64,000 nt of DNA, taken from the NCBI GenBank assembly GCA_013178015.1, contig JABLXR010000016.1:59906-123905 (forward strand), read 5' to 3'. Within the stretch, counting starts at the first letter, position 1; each line of letters opens with the position of its first letter. Source of the stretch: Anaerolineae bacterium. Lineage in GTDB: Bacteria; Chloroflexota; Anaerolineae; DRVO01. A model generated the notes under the pieces. The model ran no database searches. It worked only from the letters and a program-made list of their open reading frames with translations, and was not told the DNA's origin. Positions 1 through 9,091 of this stretch are shown in pieces. Both the position numbers and the translations under genes were made by a program.

Positions 1-45
1 AGCCACAGCCCAATAACCCCACGCGAGCTGTCGCGGAGGATCACT

Positions 46-1185
46 ATGAGAGTATCGTGCCTGCAAGAGAACCTGGCCCGTGGCCTTGGCATCGCCGGTC
101 GAGCCGTGAGCTCACGCATGTCGCTGCCGATCCTCAGCAACGTGCTGGTGGCCACCGACGAGGGTCGCCTGCGCCTCAGCGCCACCAACCTCGAGATCGC
201 CATCACCTGCTCCGTGGGCGCCAAGGTGGAAGCAGAGGGCGCCATCGCCGTCCCTGCGCGCACCTTCGCCGACTTCGTGGCCACCCTGCCCCCACTACCG
301 CTTCTGCTAGAGGCCGACCCGGCCACCCAGACGTTGCACATCCAGTGCGGCCGCACCAAGGCCAACCTCAAAGGCAGCCCGGCAGAGGACTTCCCCGCCC
401 GCGTCCAGGCCGGACCAGACGGGGTTATCGAGCTGGACTCGGACCTGCTGCGCAGCATGATCTCCCAGGTCACCTTCGCCGCCGCTCCCGACATGGAGCG
501 GCCCATCCTGGCCGGCGTGCTGGCCGAGTTCGCGGGGCCCGTGCTTACTCTGGTGGCAGCCGACAGCTTCCGCCTCTCTCTCCGTCGGGCCGCCCTCAAG
601 CATGAGGTACCAGAGTCCACACAGACCATCATCCCCGCTCGGGCGCTCAACGAAGTGGCCAGGATCGCGAGCGACACCGAGGGGCCAATCCGGATGCACC
701 TTCTCAAGGAGAGATCGCAGGTGCTTTTCCGTATCGGCGACGTGGAACTGGTCTCCCAGTTGGTCGAGGGCTTGTTCCCCGACTACAAGCAGATCATCCC
801 CAAGACCTATCTCACCCGCACCGTGGTGGACACCAAGGAACTGCAGGCAGCGGTCCGCCGCACCTCAATCATCGCCCGCGGTGCCAACAACATAATCCGG
901 CTGCAGATCCACGCTGAGGAAGGCGACGAGCCCTCTCACCTCACCGTCTCCGCCGTAGCGGCCGAGCTGGGAGACAACGTGGTGGACCTCGACGCGCTGG
1001 TAGAGGGAGAGTCCACGCGGGTGGCCTTCAACGCCCGGTACCTCCTCGACCTGCTGGACGTAGTGACCACGGAGAACGTGGTGCTGGAGACCAGCAGCCC
1101 CTCTAGCCCGGGTGTCTTCCGTCCGGTGGGACCGGAGGCAGAGGACTTCACCCACATAGTCATGCCCATGTACGTGGCTGACTGA
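46..1185 (+). CDS. dnaN: DNA polymerase III subunit beta (sliding clamp)
   Basis: This is the ring-shaped clamp that tethers the replicative polymerase to DNA. The 379 residues match the usual three-domain clamp (about 366-380 aa). Recognisable landmarks are SRMSLPILSNVL near residue 25, which is the conserved first-domain segment, and the C-terminal MPMYV, close to the canonical end of the third domain. The ATG is preceded by GGAGG at 35-39 with a 6-nt gap. recF follows 93 bp downstream on the same strand, the classic dnaA-dnaN-recF order, so dnaA and possibly oriC may lie just left of the window (inference). Confidence 0.97.
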   Translation: MRVSCLQENLARGLGIAGRAVSSRMSLPILSNVLVATDEGRLRLSATNLEIAITCSVGAKVEAEGAIAVPARTFADFVATLPPLPLLLEADPATQTLHIQCGRTKANLKGSPAEDFPARVQAGPDGVIELDSDLLRSMISQVTFAAAPDMERPILAGVLAEFAGPVLTLVAADSFRLSLRRAALKHEVPESTQTIIPARALNEVARIASDTEGPIRMHLLKERSQVLFRIGDVELVSQLVEGLFPDYKQIIPKTYLTRTVVDTKELQAAVRRTSIIARGANNIIRLQIHAEEGDEPSHLTVSAVAAELGDNVVDLDALVEGESTRVAFNARYLLDLLDVVTTENVVLETSSPSSPGVFRPVGPEAEDFTHIVMPMYVAD

Positions 1186-1278
1186 GCACTGAATGGTAGC
1201 GACTGGCTCATGGACAGCGAACCGCTGCCTCCTTCTGTAGGGTCTGCCATCCATCGCCCATCACCCAGCTAGGGCGGT

Positions 1279-2508
1279 GTGAGGCTCGCCCCGATGCGCG
1301 TAACCCGCCTCGTTCTGGCGCACTTTCGCAACTACGCCCGGGAAGAGGTACGACCCTCACCGGGCGCCAACCTCTTTCTGGGTGGCAACGCCCAGGGTAA
1401 GAGCAACCTGATCGAGGCAGTTGCCCTCCTGAGCACCACCCGTTCCTTCCGCACGGCCGTCGATCGACACCTCATCAATCGGGCCTTCCTGGATGAGCCG
1501 ATCGTGCACGCCCGCCTCCTGGCAGAAGTCGAGGGGGGGCCGCACCGCACTATCGAGCTAGTGATCACTCAGGAGGCAGGGGACAGCATCGCCGGCCCTC
1601 CATCCACCCGCAAGCACCTCCGCCTAGACGGGGTCTCACACCGACTCCTGGACGCACTAGGAGTGCTGCCCACCGTGCTCTTCACCCCCGATGATGTCTC
1701 CCTGGTCGGTGGAGCCCCTTCGGGCCGACGGCGCTTCCTGGACGTGCTGCTGTGCCAGGCAAGCCGAGACTACTGCCGTGCCCTGTCCCTCTACAACCGT
1801 TGCCTCACCCAGCGCAACCACCTCCTCCGCCTCATCCGTCGCCGCCGTAGCGAACCCGATCAGCTCCTCTACTGGGACCGCCTGCTCGCGGAGAATGGAG
1901 TCCTCATCAGCCGGCAACGGGGCGATGCCATCGCCCGCATGTCGGTGGGGGCAGTCGATACCCACGAGGCCCTGGCCAGAGGCGAGCGCCTGACGCTCAC
2001 CTACTTGCCCAGCACGCCCCTGGGCGAGACAACCGTCGATGGGCCCGATCCGGTGCAGCGGTGGGAGCAGGCATACCAGGCCATGCACGAGACGGACCTG
2101 GACCGGGGCGTCACCACGGCGGGGCCGCATCGCGATGACGTGGCAGTGGAGATAGACGGGATGGAGGCCGCCAGCTATGCCTCTCGGGGGCAGATGCGGA
2201 CGGCAGCGCTCACTCTGCGGCTGGTGGAGGCGGACTATCTCCGTCAGGAACTGGGCCGTCGGCCCGTCCTGCTCTTTGATGACGTCATGTCAGAGCTGGA
2301 TGCTGCCCGGCGCCGGGCTCTGGAGCAGGTCATGCTGGACTCAAGCCAGTCCCTCATCACCGGCCTGGATCAGGAGCCTTTCAGCTGTAGCTTCCTTCGC
2401 GCCGCCCGCGTATTCGCCATTTCGGCCGGACGAGTGGAGCTACTCAGACCGCCCGGAGAGGACGCCGGGACGGGACTCCCGGCCGACGGGGATACTCCGG
2501 AGGGGTAA
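1279..2508 (+). CDS. recF: DNA replication and repair protein RecF
   Basis: RecF is an SMC-like ATPase that loads RecA at gaps with RecOR. The Walker A motif GGNAQGKSN lies at residues 35-43, an ABC-type signature (ASRGQMRTA) near residue 300, and the Walker B/D-loop LLFDDVMSELD near residue 330. The length of 409 aa is slightly above the usual ~370 because of a C-terminal Gly/Pro/Asp tail. The start is ambiguous: GTG at 1279 has AGGG just upstream, but ATG at 1294 (MRVTRLVLAHFRNY, with GAGG 9 nt upstream) fits the RecF N-terminus better. The 3' end overlaps the convergent rsmG by 65 bp. Confidence 0.95.
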   Translation: MRLAPMRVTRLVLAHFRNYAREEVRPSPGANLFLGGNAQGKSNLIEAVALLSTTRSFRTAVDRHLINRAFLDEPIVHARLLAEVEGGPHRTIELVITQEAGDSIAGPPSTRKHLRLDGVSHRLLDALGVLPTVLFTPDDVSLVGGAPSGRRRFLDVLLCQASRDYCRALSLYNRCLTQRNHLLRLIRRRRSEPDQLLYWDRLLAENGVLISRQRGDAIARMSVGAVDTHEALARGERLTLTYLPSTPLGETTVDGPDPVQRWEQAYQAMHETDLDRGVTTAGPHRDDVAVEIDGMEAASYASRGQMRTAALTLRLVEADYLRQELGRRPVLLFDDVMSELDAARRRALEQVMLDSSQSLITGLDQEPFSCSFLRAARVFAISAGRVELLRPPGEDAGTGLPADGDTPEG

Positions 2509-3181
2509 GGCTCGTCTTGCGGAGCACTACCAGCGACCTAGGCAGAGCGGTCCCGGGCACCTCGACCCGCAGCACTCGCTCCACCCGTCCCCCGAGCACG
2601 GCCACGGCGTGCTCTGCTCGGACCACCTCTTCCTCCACCTCTTCTCCCTTCTGAGCCACTACCAGACCCTGGCGACGGGCCAAGGGCAGGCAGTACTCCG
2701 CCAGAACGGCCATCTCCGCCACCGCTCGTGCCAGCACCACGTCGTAGGACTCCCGGTGCAGGGGGTCCCGCCCCACCTCTTCGGCGCGGGCGTTCACCAC
2801 CGTCACGTTCGTCAGCCCCAACTCGCGCGACACCTCCTCCAGGAAAGTGCACTTCTTGCCCACCGCCTCGATCAGGGTGAGGCGAGCCTGAGGCCACACA
2901 ATCTTGACCGGTAACCCCGGGAAGCCCGCTCCAGTGCCTACGTCCGCCAGGCGGCAGGCAGCTCCGCGACGGACGGCCTCGAGGAGAGCAGGAGCCGCCA
3001 GCAGGCAGGTGAGCGAGTCGGCGAAGTGTCGTACTTGCACCTGCTCGTAGTCGGTGATGGCAGTGAGATTGAACCGCTGGTTCCACTCCACCAGCAGTTC
3101 GTAGTAACGCTGAAACACCGGGAGGTGCTCGGACCGTAGAGGCAGACCCAGGTCCCGAGCCGCCCTCAGCAGCTTGTCCAT
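2444..3181 (-). CDS. rsmG: 16S rRNA (guanine527-N7)-methyltransferase RsmG
   Basis: This enzyme methylates G527 of 16S rRNA using SAM. The protein has 245 aa, close to the family's 205-240. The SAM-binding motif DVGTGAGFPGLPVKI lies near residues 100-115, preceded by the family's N-terminal YYELLVEWNQRFNLTAI segment. A basic/proline-rich C-terminal extension reaches into the opposite strand of recF, giving a 65-bp convergent overlap; its last ~20 residues look like translated read-through and may be non-essential (inference). No strong Shine-Dalgarno sequence is visible before the ATG. Confidence 0.95.
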   Translation of the reverse strand: MDKLLRAARDLGLPLRSEHLPVFQRYYELLVEWNQRFNLTAITDYEQVQVRHFADSLTCLLAAPALLEAVRRGAACRLADVGTGAGFPGLPVKIVWPQARLTLIEAVGKKCTFLEEVSRELGLTNVTVVNARAEEVGRDPLHRESYDVVLARAVAEMAVLAEYCLPLARRQGLVVAQKGEEVEEEVVRAEHAVAVLGGRVERVLRVEVPGTALPRSLVVLRKTSLTPPEYPRRPGVPSRRPLRAV

Positions 3182-3226
3182 AGGCCAGATTCTAGCCGGC
3201 CGCCAACCCGGCTGCCAGGTGCCGGC

Positions 3227-4129
3227 TCAGTCCGCCCGGCGTTGCGTGGCGGAAGTGGTTGTCTTCCGCACGTTCACCAGCACCACCCCGACTAGGGCTA
3301 GCACCCCTCCTCCGAGGGACACCGGTGACGGCGCCTCCCCCAACCAGAGCCAGGCGATCAAGGTGGCTAACGGGGGAGATAGGAAGAGGAAGGCCGACGC
3401 CTGCGAGGCAGGCATCTGGGAGAGCACGTAGGTCCAGCTCACGTAGGCCACCGCCGCGGGGAAGACGCCCAGGTAGACGGCCGCCAGAGTGGCCGACATG
3501 GGAGCCTGGCGCACCGCTGCTGGAAGCGACAGGCCGAAGGGCAGCATCAGCACCGTTCCCACCCAGATAGCGTAAGTGGTGAGAGGCAAGGCGCGATAAC
3601 GCTGCAGCAGTCTCTTCTGCAGGACGAAGTACAGACTGGTGGCGATGGCCGACACCAGGATAAGCAGAACTCCGGGTTCCAAGCGCATCTGCTCCCCCTC
3701 GCCCAGCGCGATGACGGTCACTCCCACGAAGCTTACTCCTATGCCGGCCCACCCCGGCGCCGACAACCGTTCTCCCAGCCAGAGCCACCCCAGAGCGGCG
3801 GTCACCACGGGAGCCGCATTGACGAGAAAGGCGGCCGGACCGGCGCCCACGGTAAGCTCGCCGTAGTTCAATGTCAGGTGGTAGACGGTGATTCCTAGGA
3901 GACCGGCCAAGGCTATCTGCGGAAGGTCTTCTGGCCGGGCCACACGCATGCGGGTGATGACCGCGTAAACAGCCAGTACGGTGGAAGCGATCACGAATCG
4001 AAACAGCGCCAGCTCCCCAGGGCCGTACCCGGCCAAGGCCGCCCGTATTCCCGCGAAGGCTGAGGCCCACAGCACTAGCGTCACCGAAGCCGCCGCCAGG
4101 GCCCCAAGGCTCAAGTTACGTCTGCTCAT
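3227..4129 (-). CDS. DMT-superfamily (EamA) transporter
   Basis: This is a membrane protein of about 300 aa with around ten hydrophobic segments in two EamA repeats, typical of drug/metabolite exporters and nucleotide-sugar-type transporters. It opens with a transmembrane helix (VTLVLWASAFAGIRAAL, the W-x-S/G-F-x motif of EamA), and the second repeat contains the PPLATLIAWLWLGE end motif. I place the start at ATG 4129 because GGAAAGGAG lies immediately upstream (4131-4140); an in-frame codon at 4159 has no such signal. The substrate cannot be told from sequence. Confidence 0.85.
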   Translation of the reverse strand: MSRRNLSLGALAAASVTLVLWASAFAGIRAALAGYGPGELALFRFVIASTVLAVYAVITRMRVARPEDLPQIALAGLLGITVYHLTLNYGELTVGAGPAAFLVNAAPVVTAALGWLWLGERLSAPGWAGIGVSFVGVTVIALGEGEQMRLEPGVLLILVSAIATSLYFVLQKRLLQRYRALPLTTYAIWVGTVLMLPFGLSLPAAVRQAPMSATLAAVYLGVFPAAVAYVSWTYVLSQMPASQASAFLFLSPPLATLIAWLWLGEAPSPVSLGGGVLALVGVVLVNVRKTTTSATQRRAD

Positions 4130-4373
4130 GGACTCCTTTCCCCCAAGCAACGCCGCCATATACTGCGGCAGTCCGGCGGGTACCGCAACAAAGCCGGCGG
4201 CATGAGCTCAGGGTCGGGGGAGGTGGCCCCGTCCACGCGCCCACCCCGTAGCGATGGGGAGCCACAGCAGGCCGAGCCTGCCTGAGCGAGCTGGCGGAGT
4301 CTCCCAGTCACCGGGAGCTGCTGAGCCAGGTGGATGGGCCGGCTGAGCCGCCTGTGCCGCCGCGGCCCGCTTA

Positions 4374-4511
4374 CCCCCGAGCAGTTCGCGCGCCCACGCG
4401 CGAAAGGGTCCCAGCAGCACCCGTCCCAGTCCCAAGCGCCACCGCACCTGGGGTCCGATAGCCCCCGAGGAGTTCGCGCGCCCACGCGCGAAGGGGTCCC
4501 GGCGGCACCCG
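4374..4511. repeat. Two copies of a 50-bp palindromic repeat in the 4130-4705 gap
   Basis: Two ~50-bp copies lie at 4374-4423 and 4462-4511, 88 bp apart. Each begins CCCCCGAG and centres on a perfect hairpin TTCGCGCG-CCCA-CGCGCGAA (8-bp stem, 4-nt loop; 4385-4404 and 4473-4492), followed by RGGGTCCC and GCACCCG. They look like REP-type dispersed elements. The rest of the 575-bp gap is GC-rich with no credible gene, apart from the promoter listed at 4637. Confidence 0.75.
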
Positions 4512-4636
4512 CGGCCGCCCTGGGCAGGCACGAAGCGTCACGGCGGAACCGTGGCTGGCGGTCCTGCGCCTGCGGCCGGTCGGCGTGGCATGCGTCGTGA
4601 GCAGCGCCAGCGAGGAGTCGCGCTGCACGCCGATGC

Positions 4637-4665
4637 TGGACACCGGGCGACGCGGTTCATATACT
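4637..4665 (+). promoter_or_regulatory. Sigma70-type promoter for the DUF362 gene
   Basis: The -35 box TGGACA (4637-4642) and -10 box TATACT (4660-4665) are separated by 17 bp, and each matches consensus at 5 of 6 positions. The -10 lies about 40 nt upstream of the TTG start at 4706, in a locally AT-richer patch. Called by eye. Confidence 0.5.
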
Positions 4666-4705
4666 GAATAAAGGCGCTCTTAGCAGATACCCCCTGGAGG
4701 TTGCC

Positions 4706-5929
4706 TTGATAGACCCCGCCAGCTTCCCTGGCAGAGGCAAAGTGGCCGTGCTCCGCACCGCGCCGGAGACGGTTGTCGAGGACGTCGGCCGCCTCATGCA
4801 CATGGCGGACTACCGGGCTGCCCTGCCTCAGGGCCGCCGCACCATTCTCAAGATCAACATCTCCTGGCAGCAGTGGTACCCAGCCTGCTCCACCACCCCC
4901 TGGCAGCTCGAAGGCGTGATAGTCCGGCTGCTAAAGGACGGCTACAGCGACCTCGTCGGCGCCCACAACCGCACCGTGGTGGTAGATGCCTACGTGGGCG
5001 AGGTTAACAACAAGCACAAGCTGGTCACCGACCGGCACGGGGTCCCCGTGGTGCACCTCTACGAGCCCGAGGTAGAGTGGATCACTTACGAGCCCAGGCA
5101 GCCGTTCCTGGTATTGGATCGTATCTTTCCTGACGGTGTCCGCATCCCCAAGATGTTTGTGGGGAGCAACATCATCCAGCTGCCCACGGTGAAGACACAC
5201 GTCTTCACCACCATCACCGGCGCCATGAAAAACGCCTTTGGCGGCCTGCTCAGCGAACGGCGCCACTGGACCCACGCCTGCATCCATGAGACCTTGGTGG
5301 ACCTACTCATGATCCAACAGGACATCCACAGCGGCCTCTTCGCCGTGATGGATGGCACCTTTGCCGGAGATGGACCCGGGCCCAGAGCCATGCGCGTACA
5401 CGAGAAGGACATGATCCTGGCTTCTGCCGACCAGGTGGCCATCGACGCCATCTCGGCCAAGCTTCAGGGCTTCGACCCCCTGTCCATCCCCTTCATACGT
5501 CTGGCCCACGAGCGCGGCTTAGGCGTCGGCGATCCCAGACAGATCGAAGTCGTAGGCACCGACATCTCAGGGGTAGACTGGCACTTCCAGACGGCCGACA
5601 CCTTCGCCTCATGGGGGCAGAAGCTCATCTACCACGGCCCCCTCAAGCCATTCGAGAAGCCGCTCCTGCAGTCTCCCATCGTGCCCTGGTCCTACTTGGC
5701 ATCTCGCGCTTACTACGATGGCTTCTGGTATCCCTTCGTCGGCTATCCTCGCGTGAAAGAAGCCCTGCGCAGCAAGTGGGGTCGCCTGTTCGACGAGTAC
5801 GGGGGAGTGCCAGCTCACATCGAGCCTCTCTATCGGCCCGAGGTGGGCCTGGGCGTGGCCACCGGAGCGGCAGCCGCCGGCCTGGGCGTGCTCGCTTCTC
5901 GACGGATGCGCTGCAGGCGCAGGAGGTGA
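4706..5929 (+). CDS. DUF362 domain-containing protein
   Basis: A 407-residue protein of the DUF362 family, whose function is not established; some members sit beside ferredoxin-like domains, but no Cys cluster is present here. The family core is seen in ILKINISWQQWYPACST (near residue 48), LPTVKTHVFTTITGAMKN (near 155) and DGTFAGDGPGPRA (near 215). The C-terminus ends in a short Ala/Gly hydrophobic stretch followed by an Arg-rich tail, perhaps a membrane anchor. The TTG start is chosen because GGAGG lies 5 nt upstream (4696-4700). The stop overlaps the start of the PHP gene, so the two are probably co-translated. Confidence 0.8.
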   Translation: MIDPASFPGRGKVAVLRTAPETVVEDVGRLMHMADYRAALPQGRRTILKINISWQQWYPACSTTPWQLEGVIVRLLKDGYSDLVGAHNRTVVVDAYVGEVNNKHKLVTDRHGVPVVHLYEPEVEWITYEPRQPFLVLDRIFPDGVRIPKMFVGSNIIQLPTVKTHVFTTITGAMKNAFGGLLSERRHWTHACIHETLVDLLMIQQDIHSGLFAVMDGTFAGDGPGPRAMRVHEKDMILASADQVAIDAISAKLQGFDPLSIPFIRLAHERGLGVGDPRQIEVVGTDISGVDWHFQTADTFASWGQKLIYHGPLKPFEKPLLQSPIVPWSYLASRAYYDGFWYPFVGYPRVKEALRSKWGRLFDEYGGVPAHIEPLYRPEVGLGVATGAAAAGLGVLASRRMRCRRRR

Positions 5930-6633
5930 CCCGCCCTCTACCGGTGCCCGCCGACCGGCTGGCCGTGGATCTGCACGTGCACACGCTCTATTCCAAGGAT
6001 TCGCTCAGCACCCTGGAAGATCTCATCGCCGCCGCTCAGGCCGTGCGCCTCAGCGGCCTGGCCATCACCGATCACAACCAGATCGAGGGAGCCTTGCGCC
6101 TGCGCGATGCCGCGCCCTTCGCCGTCATAGTGGGCGAAGAAGTCCAGACCGCGGAGGGCGAGATCATCGGGCTGTACCTAGAGCGCCGAATCCCGGCCGG
6201 CCTCTCGCCCGAGGAGACCGTCGCCGCCATCCGGGAGCAGGAGGGGCTCGTCTACCTGCCCCACCCGTGCGACCGCATCCGTCGCAGCACCCTGAGCCAG
6301 GCAGCCATCGAGCGTATCATCGGCCAGGTGGATGCCGTCGAGGTGATCAACGCCCGCGTCCTCTCCTCCCGGCAGAACGCCGAGGCCTGGGAGCTGGCCG
6401 AGCGGCACGGCATCGCCATGGGCGCGGGAAGCGATGCCCACACTCCGGGCGAGCTGGCGGGAGCTTACGTGCTTCTGCCCCTGTGTGACCTCACAGATGC
6501 TTCCTCGTTCGGTAATGCGCTGCGTCGGGCCCGGCCCATGGGAGGGCTGAACAGCCCTCTGGTTCACCTATCCAGCACTCTGGCCCGCCTGAGGAAGCGG
6601 CTCAAGGTGCCTTCGCGGTCGGTGCTGGGCTGA
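5926..6633 (+). CDS. PHP-domain metal-dependent phosphoesterase
   Basis: This is a PHP-family hydrolase, usually acting on phosphoesters with bound divalent metals. Metal ligands are visible in order: DLHVHTLYSKDS at the N-terminus, ITDHNQ, the Glu in VGEEVQT, LPHPCD, and GSDAHTPGE near the C-terminus. The reading frame is open far upstream, but homology starts only at the HVH motif. I use the GTG at 5926, which overlaps the preceding DUF362 stop as GTGA, giving 235 aa. GTG 5944 is an alternative. The substrate is unknown. Confidence 0.8.
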   Translation: MTRPLPVPADRLAVDLHVHTLYSKDSLSTLEDLIAAAQAVRLSGLAITDHNQIEGALRLRDAAPFAVIVGEEVQTAEGEIIGLYLERRIPAGLSPEETVAAIREQEGLVYLPHPCDRIRRSTLSQAAIERIIGQVDAVEVINARVLSSRQNAEAWELAERHGIAMGAGSDAHTPGELAGAYVLLPLCDLTDASSFGNALRRARPMGGLNSPLVHLSSTLARLRKRLKVPSRSVLG

Positions 6634-6742
6634 GCGCACGTGCCATGTGCCGGTAAGACGGGAAGGACCAACGCATCAGATACGGTCAAGCACATGGCCG
6701 GAGCCAGGGCAGCGCCTTCCGGCCGTCAGGGAGGGTAAGTGC

Positions 6743-7822
6743 ATGCACTACAAGGAAGATTGGGCGGAGGCCCAAGCCCGGCTTCTCGCCTGGTGGGAAG
6801 GCGAAGTGCTCGACCGCCCCTGCCTGCAGGTGACCGCGCCCCAGTCCGGCCAGGCGGAGCAGTATCACACTGCCCTCTGTCGGCCCCCGTCGGTGGGGCT
6901 GGAGGAGTGGTGGACCGACGTGGAGCGGATCGTAGAGCGCACCGGGCGCCGAATCGCGGCCACCTTCTACGGCGGCGAGGCCTTTCCCCTCTTCAACCCC
7001 AACTTGGGTCCTGATCTCTTCGCCGCCTACCTGGGAGCCCCCCTCCGTTTCCTCGACACCCACACCAACTGGGTCGAGCACATCCTGGACGACTGGGCAC
7101 TGGCGGACCTGGCCATCCGCGAGGATAACCGCTGGTGGCGCCTCCAGCTCCAGCTCCTGCAGGCGGCTCAGGAGGCTGGCCGCGATCGCTGGATCACCGG
7201 CATACCAGATACCCACGCCGGAGGCGACGCCCTCTCGGCCCTCCGGGGCAACGCCCGCCTGTGCACCGACCTCTACGACCAGCCCCATCAGGTGCGCCAG
7301 GCCCTCGCCAGCCTGGACCGGGCTGTGGCTCAGGCGTACGACCGGTATTTCGACGTCGTCGAGGTCGAGCGCTACGGCAGTAGCAGTGGCTGGCTCCCCT
7401 CCTGGTACCAGGGCCGCACGGACGCCGTGCAGTGCGACTTCATCGCCCTCATCTCGCCTGCCATGATGCAGGAGTTCATCCTTCCTTCCATTGCCTTCCA
7501 GGCCCGCCTCCTGGACCGGGCCATCTTCCACCTGGACGGACCCGACGCCATCAGGCACCTGGACGCGTTGATGGCCCTCCCCGAAATCCACGCCATTCAG
7601 TGGGTGCACGGAGCCGGCCGCGAGCCCATGACCCGCTGGGTGCCCCTGCTCCGCCGCATCCAGGCGGGGGGCAAGAGCCTGCACATCTCGGCCACCCCTG
7701 CAGAGGTTCCCGCCCTTCTGGAGGCGCTGCGCCCCGAGGGCCTGATGATCCACACTCATACCGACACAGAAGACGAAGCCCGTGCCCTCCTGCGCTCCGT
7801 GTCGCTCTACGCGCGGGCCTGA
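6743..7822 (+). CDS. Uroporphyrinogen decarboxylase (URO-D)-like protein
   Basis: A 359-aa protein resembling URO-D/MtaA-type TIM barrels. The N-terminus (AQARLLAWWEGEVLDRPCLQV) and C-terminal half (FILPSIAFQARLLDRAIFHLDGPDAIRHLD, then an ALRPEGLMIHTH strand) follow the pattern of the many URO-D-like proteins found in sugar-catabolic loci. No other haem-biosynthesis gene is nearby, so a true haem role is unlikely (inference). ATG 6743 is chosen because GGGAGGG lies about 8 nt upstream. The next gene is a second, divergent URO-D-like protein 22 bp downstream. Confidence 0.7.
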   Translation: MHYKEDWAEAQARLLAWWEGEVLDRPCLQVTAPQSGQAEQYHTALCRPPSVGLEEWWTDVERIVERTGRRIAATFYGGEAFPLFNPNLGPDLFAAYLGAPLRFLDTHTNWVEHILDDWALADLAIREDNRWWRLQLQLLQAAQEAGRDRWITGIPDTHAGGDALSALRGNARLCTDLYDQPHQVRQALASLDRAVAQAYDRYFDVVEVERYGSSSGWLPSWYQGRTDAVQCDFIALISPAMMQEFILPSIAFQARLLDRAIFHLDGPDAIRHLDALMALPEIHAIQWVHGAGREPMTRWVPLLRRIQAGGKSLHISATPAEVPALLEALRPEGLMIHTHTDTEDEARALLRSVSLYARA

Positions 7823-7844
7823 ACCCGACCCAGGAGGACCAGCC

Positions 7845-9080
7845 GTGGCCCTTCCCCCTAGAGACGCCGTCGTGCTACGCACCCTGGCCTCCCGGATAGC
7901 CGAGGCTGCCACCCTGCCGGAGCAAGAGCAGCGCAAGAGCCTCTGGTATGCCACCAATGCCCTTCGCCCACGCCGCCCGATCGTCTTCTGCTCGCCCGAG
8001 GGAGCCTGGGAGGAACTCCTGCCCGAGAGCACACTGCAATGCACCGATCCTCTATCGCGCGACTGGGAGCGGCGTCTGAGAATGCGCCTGTACGCCTGGG
8101 AGCACTTCGACGACGACGTCGTGCTGGACGCGGCCTTTCCGCTCGGGCACGTGTACACCGACTCCGGCTGGGGGATGCAGCCCGAGAAGGTCTTTAGCGA
8201 CCAACCACGCGGGGCCTACTACTGGTACGGCCCTCTGAAGCAGGAAGCCGACCTGGACAGGCTCACCTCACCTCGAGTGGAGGTGAACTGGCCGGAGACC
8301 GAAAGACGCCTGGCCCTGGCCCAGGAGCTGTTCGATGGCCTGCTGCAGGTGCAACTCAAGGGCCGCTTCTGGTGGTCTGTGGCCCTCATCGGCGAGTTTG
8401 CTCAGCTCCGAGGGCTGGAGCAGGTGCTGTTGGACATGTGCGAGCGACCGGCCTGGGTGCATCGTGTCATGCGCTTCCTCATGGAGGGGCGGCTGCACTG
8501 GCTGGAAGACCTGGAAGGGCAAGGATTGCTGGCCCTCAACAACGGCAACGACTATGTCGGCTCTGGCGGCTTCGGCTGGACGGACGAGCTCCCCGCTCCC
8601 GACTTCGACGGCAAGCGGGTCAGGACCCGCGACATGTGGGGCTTCGCCGAGGCTCAGGAGATCAGCGGCGTATCCCCTGCCATGCACGAGGAGTTCGTCC
8701 TAGAGTACCAGCTCCCCATCCTGGATCGCTTCGGCCTCAACTGCTACGGCTGCTGCGAGCCCCTGCACCACAAGCTCGACATGCTTCGCCGCGTGCCCCG
8801 CTTGCGCCGTATCTCCATCAGCCCCTGGTGCGAGCGTGGCCTGGCGGCCGAAGCCCTCGCGGACCGGTACGTCTACTCCTGGAAGCCCCACCCAGGATAC
8901 TTGGCCGACGTCGTCTTCGACCCCGAGGCCGTGCGCGGCTACCTGCGGGAGACGCTGGACATCACCCGTGGGTGTGTGGTGGAAATGGTCCTCAAGGACA
9001 CCCACACCTGCAACGGCCAGCCGGAGCGCTTCGACCTCTGGACCCGGATTGCCAAGGAGGAGGCCGAGCGCGCCGCCTAG
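7845..9080 (+). CDS. URO-D-like protein, second paralogue
   Basis: A 411-aa protein related to the preceding one but only at fold level. It begins RDAVVLRTLASRIAEAATLP and shows the URO-D-like core LPILDRFGLNCYGCCEPLHHKLDML followed by RRISISPWC and the terminal VVEMVLKDTHTCNG. Conserved Cys/His in the NCYGCCEPLHH stretch could bind metal or be involved in methyl/cobalamin chemistry, as in MtaA/MtbA relatives (inference). The GTG start has AGGAGG at 7832-7837. Co-transcription with the upstream paralogue is likely. Confidence 0.7.
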   Translation: MALPPRDAVVLRTLASRIAEAATLPEQEQRKSLWYATNALRPRRPIVFCSPEGAWEELLPESTLQCTDPLSRDWERRLRMRLYAWEHFDDDVVLDAAFPLGHVYTDSGWGMQPEKVFSDQPRGAYYWYGPLKQEADLDRLTSPRVEVNWPETERRLALAQELFDGLLQVQLKGRFWWSVALIGEFAQLRGLEQVLLDMCERPAWVHRVMRFLMEGRLHWLEDLEGQGLLALNNGNDYVGSGGFGWTDELPAPDFDGKRVRTRDMWGFAEAQEISGVSPAMHEEFVLEYQLPILDRFGLNCYGCCEPLHHKLDMLRRVPRLRRISISPWCERGLAAEALADRYVYSWKPHPGYLADVVFDPEAVRGYLRETLDITRGCVVEMVLKDTHTCNGQPERFDLWTRIAKEEAERAA

Positions 9081-9091
9081 CGGGGCGGCTC

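Noticed and set aside
1-45. Possible oriC/DnaA boxes next to dnaN
   Set aside because: Only 45 bp precede dnaN, and no DnaA-box-like TTATCCACA is seen; the origin, if near, is outside the window.
2177-2914. 245-aa plus-strand frame across recF and rsmG
   Set aside because: It is out of frame with recF and antisense to rsmG, both of which have clear family motifs.
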